Positions 22,063 through 31,792 of a stretch of DNA of 64,000 nucleotides are shown in pieces. The stretch lies in contig CM076848.1 in assembly GCA_039519185.1 (NCBI GenBank), positions 127,666,371-127,730,370 of the forward strand. The letters are read 5' to 3'. The notes under the pieces were generated by a model that worked only from the letters and a program-made list of their open reading frames with translations, was not told where the DNA came from and did no database searches. The DNA comes from Astragalus membranaceus. Lineage: Eukaryota > Streptophyta > Magnoliopsida > Fabales > Fabaceae. Both the position numbers and the translations under genes were made by a program. Position 1 is the first letter of the stretch, and each line of letters starts with the position of its first letter.

Positions 22063-23314
22063 GGCTTAAATATCACTTACCCCCTGCAAATATCACCATA
22101 ATCCATGTACCCCCTGCAAAAAAAAGTTTTAAAACAAACCCTGCAAAATGTAACTGTTTCCAGTTACCCCCCTGCTGTTAACTTTTCTGTTAAATATTAA
22201 CTGTGATGACGTCAGTGCCACGGGTCACCATATTATTGGGCCTCTGTGACACGTGGCATTGACATGCCACGTCATCATCCTATGTCACCAGTGCCACGTC
22301 AGCAACCAATGGATGGCTGCCACGTGGCACTAGTTATTACACTCGAAAATAAAGATTTATTTGGCCAATGGGTGTTGAACTCATGACCACTTACTCACAC
22401 TCATACCTCCTAACCACTGAGCCAAATTAGTATTTGTGATTATTAACTCACCTACAAATATATATTACATCATTGCCAATTAAATTAAAAAAAATCTGGA
22501 AACCAGAAACTCAAGCTTCATCTTCTACGACTCGTAAAACAACAATCTTCAAAACTCGTATCCATCTTCAACCAACCAAAACTCAGATCCGTCTTCAAAA
22601 CTCAAGCTCTTCAAAACAACAATGCTTTCTTCTTCAATCTTCCATCTTCAACCAACCAAACAAACAACAATCTTCAAAAATCTGGAAAACGATCCAATCT
22701 TAAAAAAAATCTGGAAAACGAAATATAAACAAGAATCAAATCGAAAACGAAAAACGAAATATAAACAGATTCATCATCTCAAATTTTGGAAGATCTGCGT
22801 TTAATTGTTGTTGTTACAGAAACGTTTTAATTATTGTTGTTACAGAAACTAAATTTCCAGATCTGCGTTTTTCATGGATTTGCATTTTACGTTGATTTCC
22901 AGATCTGCGTTTTAAATTGTTGTTGTTAAAGAAGATCTGTGTTTTTAATTGTTGTTGTTAAAGAAGATCTGCGTTTTTAATTGTTGTTGTTAAAGAAGAG
23001 GAATTTGTTTTCCAGAAGAAGAAAAAGGAATTGAAGAAGAAGAAGAATTGAAGAACGAGTAATAAATAAATTAGAACTAGTATAATATCACATGTGAAGA
23101 ACTGCTTTGGTGGTAATTCCCCTTGTGTTTGAATTAGAGGTTGCGAGTTCAAGTCTTAGTGCAGCCATTTTGAAAATTTATTTTGAATTCAGTAATGTTA
23201 ACAGGGGGGTAACTGGAAACAGTTACATTTTGCAGGGTTTGTTATAAAACTTTTTTTTGCAGGAGGTAAATGGATTATGGTGATATTTGCAGGGGGGTAA
23301 GTGATATTTAAGCC
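22063..23314. mobile_element. Nonautonomous Mutator-like element (MULE)
   Basis: 1252 bp with long terminal inverted repeats of roughly 130 bp. The left end starts GGCTTAAATATCACTTACCC and the right end is its inverted counterpart, ending GTGATATTTAAGCC. A perfect 9-bp target-site duplication, TAAAATCAA, flanks it (22054-22062 and 23315-23323), the length typical of Mutator elements. The interior is AT-rich, with three copies of a block containing TTGTTGTTAAAGAAGATCTG near 22910-23000. No transposase frame and no recognisable captured gene. Confidence 0.9.
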
Positions 23315-23397
23315 TAAAATCAACACATTTTAGTAATTCAAGTATACCTTAAAATCATGGAAATTTTAAATCACAAAACATATAAATTAGCCACATA

Positions 23398-23671
23398 TAC
23401 TACAAAAAAAGACTAATTAGCGACGTGGCGTATATTAGCGACAGACTTAGTGACGAATATCCGTCGCTAATGTTGATGAATCAGAGTCTGACATGTGGCA
23501 CGTATTAGTGACGGATTTAGTGATGGATATTCTGTCGCTAAACATTAGCGACAAGGTTTTTAGCGACGGAAGTAGTCCGCCGCTAATTCTGTCGCTAAAA
23601 TCCATTAGCGAGGGAAAAACAGACATTAGCGAGAGAAATATCTGTCGTGAATTCACTGTTTTTTTGTAGTG
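23398..23671. mobile_element. CACTA-type miniature element
   Basis: 274 bp ending TTTTTTTGTAGTG at 23671, with the inverted counterpart ACTACAAAAAAA at 23399 (the first C is T here). The interior repeats TTAGCGACG and its complement CGTCGCTAA several times, giving subterminal repeats as expected for CACTA elements. The 3-bp flanks ATA and GTA match at two positions. Confidence 0.75.
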
Positions 23672-24467
23672 GTATAAAGGAAGTGTCGTTCAAGAAAACT
23701 ATGGTGTTACAGTCTTCACGCGGTGGCATGGAAGACCTTAACGCCTTGGGACCAGTCGAGGCTACGACAGAAGAACTTTCTGAGGAGACTGGCTTAGGGT
23801 CCATAATAAAGAATAATAGAATTTTAAGAAAAAAGAAAGGAACTTGAAGATACCTAGTGGGTGGAAGAAATCGGCTTCTGGAAAATGAAGCTGAACTGAG
23901 ACCTCGGAACAAGAAAAACTTCAAATCTCTACCGGAAACTTTGAAGATTGATTGGATTCTTTGAATGTTGATCGGAAAACTCGCAGTGCTCGCTGAAGAC
24001 TCAAAGAAAAAGAGAGAATTTGAGAGTGCTAGGAGTGCGCAAAGTGGCAAATGAGGGGGGCCTCTATATATAGTAAAAGGGGGAACCCAGCGGGCGGAAG
24101 TGCAACAGTTGCAACCCTTGGGGTAATAATTTCCTCTGCACAACTATCAAGGCAGTGCAGACATTGCAGTAATGACATGGAATTTTCCTCAACCAGCGTG
24201 AAATTAAATGTCATTGATCAACAAGTGCCAATTTGAACACCACAAGATCAACGGTCATGGCTCAAACAAAAAAAGTCATGACCCTCGCAATCAGCATGAC
24301 GAAGGAGAAGGTGGCCAACGTCGGTGGCACTCCCCGGCAAGCCAGAAGGTAAGCCGATTAATTCGTCTCACACCCCAGCATCACCACTTTGGGTTAGGTA
24401 CCATGACGACCAGTTTGGCTATCAAGAAAAAGGCATTCTAGTCGAAGTGACTTCGGCTTGGGGGGGA
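23672..24467. mobile_element. Degenerate LTR-element interior
   Basis: This stretch lies between the CACTA element and a PPT-LTR junction at 24455-24468 (GGCTTGGGGGGGAAAG then TGTTCTGG). It contains CTATATATAG near 24064 and a minus-strand open stretch beginning MDPKPVSSESSSVV near 23800 that I do not recognise. No domain is identifiable. I read it as the decayed inside of the LTR element whose 3' LTR begins at 24468. Confidence 0.4.
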
Positions 24468-24735
24468 AAGTGTTCTGGACTGGACCGCAGCCCCAATCTG
24501 AATTTGGGTCGTCCTAAAGGCACATTTCTTCTATCAAGGCAAGAACCACACGCCTCAATAAGAAGCAACAGCTGAGATCATCCTAGATCTCATTGTACGG
24601 TTAGGAGACGACCTTGGTTGCGATCATTAGCTTGTAACTGCCTTGCCAGTTCGGATTCTTCATGCGCTCACACCCGCCTAAAAGGTGACTCCACATCAGC
24701 TGGCATGGTACCCTATAAATACGTAATCCAATCTA
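24468..24735 (+). mobile_element. 3' LTR fragment (same family as 48726-49206)
   Basis: Starts TGTTCTGGACTGGACC directly after a G-rich polypurine tract. The minus-strand LTR at 49206 starts TGTTCCGGTCTGGACC after a similar tract, so the two are one family. CCCTATAAATACG near 24710 fits an LTR TATA box. The hAT-like element at 24736 cuts off the 3' end. Confidence 0.6.
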
Positions 24736-25431
24736 GGGGTGGGTGTGGGTTGGGTTGGGTGGGTTTTGATGCATTTAAAGACCCAACCCATTCAAATATT
24801 TATGGGTTGGGTTCGGTAAGATTAGACCCATTTTTTCATGTAACCCGAACCAACCGAATCCGGTCTCAAACGGGTTGGGATGGGTGGTGGTTTATTACTA
24901 AAATATCATTTTTAGAAAAAATAAAAAACAATAGAACAATAATTGAAGAAATAAGAAAATAAACCAACATCAAAATCAATATTTTAACATCAATGTAACG
25001 AATTTAGAATTCGAACCAAAGCTTAGTATTTGTTTTATTGAATTATTATCATTCAACGTCAACTTAATGAGCAACGATACACATATAATTCAATTTTTAT
25101 AATGAAGTCCAAATATCAATTGCTAGTGAAATTATTTGACAATTCAAAGATAATAAAAGACTTCAATATTATTTTTTCTTCGATAAATAATTGTATGATA
25201 TATCTTGTACTGTTCCTAGAATTTGGCTCGACATATCTAGGATCACATGTTTTATGAGTTGGGTTGGGTTTGATGGGTTCTCGATTTTCAGACCCAACCC
25301 ATACACTATGGGTTTGCCTATTTTCAAACCAACCAAACCCGATTACCCGAACCAACCCGGATTTTGTGGGTTGAGTTGGATTGGATTGCAGGTTGGGTTG
25401 GATTGGGTAAAAGTGTACCATGTCCACCGCT
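24736..25431. mobile_element. hAT-like nonautonomous element (GGGTTGGGT family)
   Basis: The left end GGGGTGGGTGTGGGTTGGG is mirrored by the right end ...CCATGTCCACCGCT, and both subterminal zones are full of GGTTGGGTTGG or its complement. Flanks CCAATCTA and CCAATCAT match at 6 of 8 bases, compatible with an 8-bp hAT duplication. AT-rich noncoding interior. Confidence 0.65.
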
Positions 25432-25448
25432 CCAATCATTAGAAGTTT

Positions 25449-25830
25449 GTTCAAACACGCAATTGGGTTGGGTTGGGGTACTTTAGGGTCCGGAAAAAAA
25501 TTTAATTGTTCAAATACGCAAAGTTTGTTCCTCGATAACCAATTTCGTTAAAAAATTTAATTTTGTAGCAAAATAGGTAAAGTGCGTAGCTAAACATTGT
25601 GTTTTGGGGTACTTTAGGATTCATAAAAAATAATTGTTCAAATAAGCAAAGTTTGTTCATCGATAACCAATTTCGTTAAAAATAATAATAATTTTGTAAC
25701 TATGTAAAGTGTGTCGCCAAATAGTATATTTTGGGGTACTTTAGGGTTCGAAAATTTTTTTAACTATTCAAATAATCAAAGTCTGTTCCTCAATAACCAG
25801 TTTAGTGAAAAAAAAATCTTACCACTAACC
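25449..25830. repeat. Imperfect tandem repeat, unit about 128-130 bp
   Basis: A TTCAAATACGCAAAGTTTGTTC block recurs from about 25507, 25635 and 25765, with a partial copy at 25449. Each unit also carries TTTGGGGTACTTTAGG and GATAACCAATTTCGTTAAAA. Confidence 0.75.
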
Positions 25831-26031
25831 TGTGCGACACCCACCCTTTTACTGATTCCACCATTTTAAAAAGGTAATATCTTTTTATACTTCTCTTTAT
25901 TATTTTAGGACCACAATGTCTTTGTTAGTGTTTCTTTTTAATTTTATAATCTTCTTATTTTGTTTATAGTTATAATTTAATTTTTATTCACGGAAACTTC
26001 AGCCACATTTACAATAGAACCCCAATCATTT

Positions 26032-26690
26032 GAGCTGGAAAAATGGGCTACCCGGCCCGCCTCGGGTTCGGCCCGTGCACACACACTAAGTCACACAACT
26101 CCAATACAAATTCATTTTTCATACTAAAATAGTTAAAAAGCTCATGTCATTGCTTTATTGAATAATAGGCAATAGCGTAAGTAATCCAAAGCTTCTTCAA
26201 TCCAATTGTAAGCTATGAATTCTGCAGCAATGAATTATATTATTATATTTATTCATTTTGAACCATGGGAAGCTATGAATTATGCAGCTGCTCTAAGTGC
26301 CTATTATGCGCAAGACAGCATTTGCATTCTTATCCACGAGTATCATAAAAAGATGATTAGTGTTATCTCATCAACTATAAATTTTATGAAATATGAAACT
26401 CATGGATTAAGTCATAAAGTAGTGGCCAAATTTACTAATGGCTAGTGTTGCTTTGTGATAATGGTTACCACTTTATTGTAATACAACCGTAAGAAAATAC
26501 AAGGCTGACTGTATCTGCGGGCCTGAGGGCTACCTGAGAACCGATCGGGCTAGCCCAGTGTGGGCTCAGACTTTTTTGGGACAGGCTAAAAAGCCCAGCT
26601 TTAAAAATAGGCTCAGATTTTAAGGCCCAAGCCCTATATTTTTTGGGCTTTTCGGGCCAGCCCAACGAGCTCGACCCATTTTGCCAGCTC
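26032..26690. mobile_element. hAT-like nonautonomous element (GAGCTGG ends)
   Basis: Inverted ends GAGCTGGAAAAATGGGC (left) and CCCATTTTGCCAGCTC (right), with GGCCCG-rich subterminal zones. 659 bp. An 8-bp duplication is not clear. The interior has no recognisable gene. It sits inside a repeated host sequence (see 25990-27025). Confidence 0.6.
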
Positions 26691-27030
26691 TACCTATCAC
26701 ATTCTTTCAAATTTGTATAGGTATTTCTATTTTATTTGTGGTTTTCATCCAACCCTACATAATACCCACGTGTTTCACTTTCTATGTGTGTTGTCTTCTT
26801 TATTTTGACCATTTCGCACCAACAAGTATTAGGGTCATACTAAATTGGTGTTTATATTTTTATCTTTCTTTTATATTCATGTATGTGTTGCAGCATTTAC
26901 TTTTGGATAACTTCAGCCACATTTACTATAGAACTTCCATCATCTTCTTTCAACTTTGTATAGCCACTTCCATTTTATTTGTGGTTATCATCCAACCCTG
27001 CATGATACCCACGTGTTTCACTTTCTAAAT
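26691..27030. repeat. Two diverged copies of a 225-250 bp unit
   Basis: Sequences around 26703-26790 and 26945-27027 share ATTTTATTTGTGG, CATCCAACCCT and ACCCACGTGTTTCACTTTCT. A further ACTTCAGCCACATTTAC copy lies at 25997 on the other side of the hAT-like element and at 26921. Confidence 0.6.
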
Positions 27031-27202
27031 GTGTTGTCTTCTTTTCTTTCTAATTATAAGTTAAGTTTTTATATTGATGAATATGAATTATGTTATTAAA
27101 ATTCTTTAGTAGTTTTCTTCTTATTATCTATGGATGTTCAATTTCAATGTGTTTCTTAGTTAAAAATGATATTTTTAACTATAGTTTACATCGTCACATA
27201 CT

Positions 27203-27392
27203 ATTATTTTGTCAAGACCAGGGTATCCACTATCCGTACGCGGTGACTAATCCCTTGCTGATTTGTACGTGCCTCGAGGGGCAGGACAGCTGGCCCAGAG
27301 TTTTAACGCTGCTCCGTACCCAAGGTGGGGATCGAACCCCCAGACCTTGGTTAAGTGAGGATTAGCCCCAACCGCTGAATCACGCGCTCTGG
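27203..27392 (-). mobile_element. tRNA-derived SINE
   Basis: On minus, a polymerase III A-box-like GTGATTCAGCGGTTGG (near 27365-27380) is followed by a B-box GGGGGTTCGATCCC (near 27325-27340). The 190-bp insert is flanked by a 19-bp duplication GTTTACAT(C/T)GTCACATACT at 27184-27202 and 27393-27411 with one mismatch. The internal promoter and long duplication identify a SINE rather than a tRNA gene. Confidence 0.88.
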
Positions 27393-27682
27393 GTTTACAT
27401 TGTCACATACTTCTACAAGATATAGTTAATTTTATTTTATTTTCACTCATGCAATACTACAGTAACTATGTATTAAACGAAGCTTTTGTCCCGTGCATCG
27501 CACGGATGAAAGTGCCAGTACGTTTTGAAAAGAAACTAAGTGTGTGTGTCTTTGTGTTTTTTAAGAAGAAAACACTTCGAATAAAATATTTTTCAAAATT
27601 TATAATATTTATGTAAACAATTTTGTAAAAGCAAATAACAAGTGATGAAAGCCTCTAAGTTCAAAAAACGCTTATTGATGTA

Positions 27683-27797
27683 CTCACTCTGGTCTCTTTC
27701 ATAAGAAAAAGTTGATCAACGGAGGTTGATGTATCTGGTCCAAATTCTAGACCAGATATATCAACCTCCATTGACCAATTTTTGAGACCGAAGGTAG
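27683..27797. mobile_element. Stowaway-like MITE
   Basis: 115 bp between TA dinucleotides (27681-27682 and 27798-27799). Ends CTCACTCTGGTCTC and GAGACCGAAGGTAG are inverted repeats. A GATGTATCTGGTC / GACCAGATATATC pair lies inside. Confidence 0.8.
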
Positions 27798-27887
27798 TAC
27801 TTAGATAGCGTGATTGCAGCTCATGCTTTTATAAAATATGAGTTATATCTTTATGAACCGAACTAAGCTTCATTGACGGTCCAAACC

Positions 27888-27890
<3 letters not shown>

Positions 27891-27972
<82 letters not shown>
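27891..27972. repeat. (AT)n microsatellite
   Basis: About 40 continuous TA repeats. Confidence 0.95.
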
Positions 27973-27974
<2 letters not shown>

Positions 27975-27992
27975 ATGCTCTCAAGACTGCAT

Positions 27993-28413
27993 AGGATGGC
28001 AACGGGACAGGTCAAGGTGGGTTTGCCTCCCCTGTCCACGCGATAGGGATCAAATTTTGCCTCCTTCATCCCCGTTTCGAACGAGATTTGGTTTTGCCTC
28101 CTTGTCCACGTTCCACACCCCTATCATAATCATAATTGTTATACAATGATAAAATAAACTAATAAGTATCAAAATAAATTTTACTATTAAAAAAATATCA
28201 AAATTAAGAATAAATAAAATACAAAAAGCAAAATGAATGTATATATATGCATAAAATAAAATCAAAATTAACATTTAATGTTTAGTCGAGCGAGGGCAAG
28301 GCAAATATCAAAATTTCAAAACCTGTCCCGCCCTCGGTCAAAGCGAGTTTTTCCTGTCAAAATGGAGTCGAGGTTGGATGGGTTCCCGCAGATTCGGGTT
28401 TTATTGTCATGTT
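27993..28413. mobile_element. Possible hAT-like remnant
   Basis: Starts TAGGATGGCAACGGGACAGG, resembling the ends of plant hAT-type miniature elements. CCTGTCC and GGCAAGG repeats occur in opposite orientations near both ends, and it ends near TTATTGTCATG. Boundaries are weak and no duplication was found. Confidence 0.35.
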
Positions 28414-29093
28414 GAGAAACGTGGCATCCATGAAAGGTAAGAGAGAAAAGTTTAAAAGTCTCTCATATTGATCAAAGTAAAATGTGATACAAAAGTTAAA
28501 TGATAAAAGTTCTTACTAAAATGATTACATCAAGTCTATAAATAGGCACTCATTAAATACTAACAAACTCAGTAACTACTAACAAACTCACTAACTATAT
28601 CTAATATCATGCCTAAGACTGCAATATACCTATTATTTTCTTTTTATTATTTTGATTTGATTATTCATAACTCTCTGCGGCTTCTACTATAATTGTAGTT
28701 CGTGGAAGAAACACATCCATACACATTAATGTCTATCTCTACAATTGGTAGGTGGACAGAAAAAGTGTACAAAAAGATTACACCCTTTCCATTTCCATTC
28801 ATTTCTTTTGAGTTTTGATACATGACTTGCAAGACTGCAGCCACACCATCCAATCAAATAAAACATACTTACGGGACCACAAAAAATATACTAGCAATTT
28901 TTTTGGTCCAAGAAAAGTATAAGGAAATCTCTAACCAAATATGTGACGCAAATTCAATTCAAATAAATCCTCTAACGTTATTTGAGAATTCCATAACACC
29001 ACGCATCTTACTTCCTTACCACACCATGCACTAACCCACTTCCACAAAAACTTAGCATTTCTTCCCACAACCACTACTATTGTAGCTTTAAAT
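28414..29093. other. Upstream region of FAD4, no gene
   Basis: AT-rich. A TGTTGAGAAACGTGG start near 28412 and CTATAAATAGGCACTC near 28538 could be an LTR remnant, but no end was found. The part after 28830 is presumably FAD4 promoter. Confidence 0.4.
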
Positions 29094-29102
29094 TTTATAT
29101 AA
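29094..29102 (+). promoter_or_regulatory. Candidate TATA box of FAD4
   Basis: TTTATATAA about 50 bp before the ATG at 29152. The spacing would give a 5' leader of about 20-30 nt. Position and motif only. Confidence 0.5.
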
Positions 29103-29151
29103 CAACAAGCCCTCTCTCACATAAGCATTTGATTCCTCTTTAATTTTTCCA

Positions 29152-30078
29152 ATGTCTTCCCTAACCCAACTCAAGAACCTACCAAGCTTCCATCACCAAG
29201 TTTGTCATAGGAGCACGATCATCCACCCGATTCGCGTGTATTGCTCCACCACAACCACTACGACTGATAAACCCAAGCCCAATGCCAAACAATTGGTCAT
29301 TGAGCCCGTGCTTGTATCACAACCACCAAAGGTGGTAACCGCCACTAACCGACCTATAGAAAATGATCTGAGTTTGAAATCAACATGGTCACACCGTGCA
29401 TGGGTGACAGCCGGGTGCACAACTTTACTCATTTCTTTAGGAGAGTCCATAAAAGGTGCAGTTGATATGAATATATGGGTTGAGCCCATTTTGGCAGGTT
29501 GGGTTGGTTACATCCTAGCTGATCTTGGGTCAGGGGTTTATCATTGGGCCATTGATAATTATGGGGATGGATCAACCCCATTAGTTGGAGCCCAAATTGA
29601 AGCTTTCCAAGGTCATCATAAGTGGCCATGGACAATTACTAAGCGCCAATTTGCAAACAACTTGCAAGCACTTGCACGTGTGATAACCTTCATAGTGCTT
29701 CCTATAAACCTAGTCTTTCACGACCATATTTTTCAAGGTTTTGTTGGGATGTTCGCTGGTTGCATTATGTTTAGTCAACAATTTCATGCATGGGCACATG
29801 GAACAAAGAGCCGGCTTCCGCCGGTTGTGACCGCGTTGCAAGAGGCTGGAGTGCTCGTGTCGCGGTCACAACATGCGGCGCACCACCGGTCACCATATAA
29901 TAATAATTATTGCATAGTAAGTGGAGTGTGGAATGAGTTTTTGGATAAAAATAAAGTTTTTGAAGCCTTGGAGATGATGTTGTATTTTAAAGTGGGGGTT
30001 AGGCCCAGGTCATGGAGTGAGCCTGATTCTGAGTGGATTGAGGAGATTGAGACCCCTTCTCAAATCCAAGCCCAATGA
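29152..30078 (+). CDS. FAD4: Plastid palmitate delta-3-trans desaturase, FAD4-like
   Basis: 308 codons in a single exon. FAD4-type enzymes act in chloroplasts and place a trans double bond at position 3 of palmitate on phosphatidylglycerol, a thylakoid lipid. The protein shows a Ser/Thr-rich N-terminus without acidic residues over the first 39 positions, fitting a transit peptide. Hydrophobic segments lie at about 86-100, 112-128, 175-190 and 195-209. Histidine motifs of the TMEM189/FAD4 family are all present: H131 (GVYHWAIDN), H155-H156 (QGHHKWPWT), H212 and H216 (QQFHAWAHG), and H241, H244, H245 (QHAAHH). The C-terminus RPRSWSEP..EWIEE matches the family as I know it. Arabidopsis FAD4 is of similar length and intronless. 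Nothing is broken. A FAD4-like paralogue is the only alternative. It is transcribed towards the 3' end of VPS22. Confidence 0.94.
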   Translation: MSSLTQLKNLPSFHHQVCHRSTIIHPIRVYCSTTTTTTDKPKPNAKQLVIEPVLVSQPPKVVTATNRPIENDLSLKSTWSHRAWVTAGCTTLLISLGESIKGAVDMNIWVEPILAGWVGYILADLGSGVYHWAIDNYGDGSTPLVGAQIEAFQGHHKWPWTITKRQFANNLQALARVITFIVLPINLVFHDHIFQGFVGMFAGCIMFSQQFHAWAHGTKSRLPPVVTALQEAGVLVSRSQHAAHHRSPYNNNYCIVSGVWNEFLDKNKVFEALEMMLYFKVGVRPRSWSEPDSEWIEEIETPSQIQAQ

Positions 30079-30454
30079 CTTTCTTTCTTGTCTTTTTATT
30101 ATTTTCTTTCTAAAAAGAATTGGATATAATATTTATTAAACTCAGATGTATATGGATTTATGGTTGTTATCTCTTTATCTCTGTTTATTTCTTTCCGAAA
30201 AATATCAATAGGTTTTATATTTTGTATCCAGAACAGCATTTAAAAACTTGGATATATTTATGTTTACTTAATGGCTTGATCACTAGATTCTTGGAATTGG
30301 AATTGGCTATCTAAAAGACAGTCTCTCTTCTACTCCCTCTGAAGAGGCTAATTTTATGGTCATGTATGATGCTTGCCAACAATGGAGCTTGGAATTGGAA
30401 TAAGGGATTGTTATGAATTTTGTGACTCCGATGACCATTCATCAAAAAAAAAAA
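30079..30454 (+). other. FAD4 3' flank
   Basis: AT-rich sequence after the FAD4 stop, presumably containing its 3' UTR. No canonical AATAAA close to the stop was identified, and no other gene. Confidence 0.4.
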
Positions 30455-30847
30455 TAGGCTAAATTGCACTTTAGTTTTGATCATTTATCTTTGACCAAAA
30501 TTTCAGTTGGGTTCTTAATCTTTTTTTTTCCACTTTGCTCATTTATCTTTCATATCTGTGTCAGTTTGGTCCTTCATCTTTTTTTCCTCACTTTGGTCCT
30601 TTATCTTTCATATATGTTTCCATTTGATCCTTTAAAACACAAAAAAATAAAAGACCAAACTAAAACGATATGAAAGATAAACGACCAAACTAACATGGAT
30701 ATGAAAGATAAATGACCAAAGTGAGGAAAAAAATAAAGGGCCAAACTAATACGAATATGAAAGATAAATGACCAAAGTGGAAAAAAAATATAAAAGGCCA
30801 AACTGAAATTTTTGTCGCAAATAAGGGACCAAAAATGCAATTACTAG
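30455..30847. mobile_element. Foldback-type miniature element
   Basis: The left half repeats TTTGGTC..TTTATCTTTCATAT and the right half carries the complement (ATATGAAAGATAAA..GACCAAA) several times, so about 390 bp could fold on itself. The ends are TAGGCTAAATTGCA and TGCAATTACTAG. Confidence 0.7.
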
Positions 30848-31176
30848 ATCAATTGGTAGTGGCAATGCATTGAGATTGTACTTGAGCCCCAGGGTACAAT
30901 GTTCGATTCCCGCAGAAGGCAAAAACTCTACGGGGGATAGAGAATGTCATGATGTACAGTTCTGGGGTAGCCTACTAAAAAGAAAAGGACCCAGGCTGTT
31001 ACAAAAAAAAGGTAGATCATTTGGTAGTGGGAATGCATTGAGATTGTACTTGAGCCCCAAGGTACAATGTTCGATTCCCACGGAAGGCAAAAACTCTACA
31101 GGAGTAGAGAATGTCATGATGTACAGTTCTGGGGTAGCCTACTAGAAAGAAAATGGCCAGGCCGTTACAAAAATAA
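30848..31176 (+). mobile_element. Head-to-tail dimer of a tRNA-derived SINE
   Basis: Two units of about 165 bp (near 30848-31011 and 31012-31176) are nearly identical. Each has an A-box-like GATCAATTGGTAGTGG or GATCATTTGGTAGTGG and a B-box-like TGTTCGATTCCC, then a conserved body with GTACAGTTCTGGGGTAGCC and an A-rich end (GTTACAAAAA). The tRNA-like head and A-rich tail indicate a SINE. The tandem arrangement is unusual. Confidence 0.8.
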
Positions 31177-31687
31177 CTAAAAAATATTATTCCCAATTTG
31201 ACCTACTCAATCCCTTAAACCTTGAGCAAAGCTACACCGATTTATTTCTAATCTGGTTTTGATTAACTTGCTACATGGAAACTCCAACGTGTACAACACA
31301 CCCTAATGGAGCTCCATCTTATGGTAGGAAAATGCTTGTTGGTACGAGAAAAAATTGAAAGAAAATATGAAATGCCAATAATTGGTTGCTTTTCATCACA
31401 CCTCTGTTAATAAGGTTGTGAATGGTCAAATATCTATTCGTATGTTTTTGACAATACCAAATAGCAATGCTCTTACAATAATTGAAACACTAAAATAGGC
31501 AGCAAAATAATAGCAAACTTAACTTAAGTCACATACAGAAGACACATTATACAGAATAATAAATCACACGTTTTAAACTGCAGAAACAGAAGCAATCAAG
31601 AATGTAAAAGGGATAACCATTGGCAAGCTTGCAACAATCTAAACAAAGGTCTTAAAAAATCTGACCTCGGATTCCTTTCTAACAAAT
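31177..31687. other. VPS22 3' flank
   Basis: Downstream of the VPS22 stop on minus. Probably includes its 3' UTR near 31690-31450. No other gene or clear repeat seen. Confidence 0.4.
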
Positions 31688-31792
31688 TTACAACGAATCA
31701 ATTCCAATTGAAGACGAGATAGGAGATACACACGGAAACCAGTACCGTCGTTTACCATCTCTGTGGCCATCATCAATCATTGCAAGTCCCTC
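31688..31792 (-). CDS. VPS22: VPS22 exon 6
   Basis: 34 codons and TAA: EGLAMIDDGHRDGKRRYW to IGIDSL. Acceptor ATGCAG. Confidence 0.93.
   Translation of the reverse strand, partial: EGLAMIDDGHRDGKRRYWFPCVSPISSSIGIDSL

Noticed and set aside
22473..23152. Short reading frames in the MULE as a possible captured gene
   Set aside because: Low-complexity Ser/Thr/Lys- or Phe/Leu-rich translations without recognisable domains or exon structure.
23595..24143. 182-codon minus-strand frame
   Set aside because: It runs across a CACTA miniature element and an LTR-element interior, so the frame is a chance join. Only MDPKPVSSESS onward might be element-derived, and it is unrecognised.
27203..27392. tRNA gene suggested by A- and B-boxes
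   Set aside because: No cloverleaf could be drawn, and a 19-bp target duplication marks it as a SINE.
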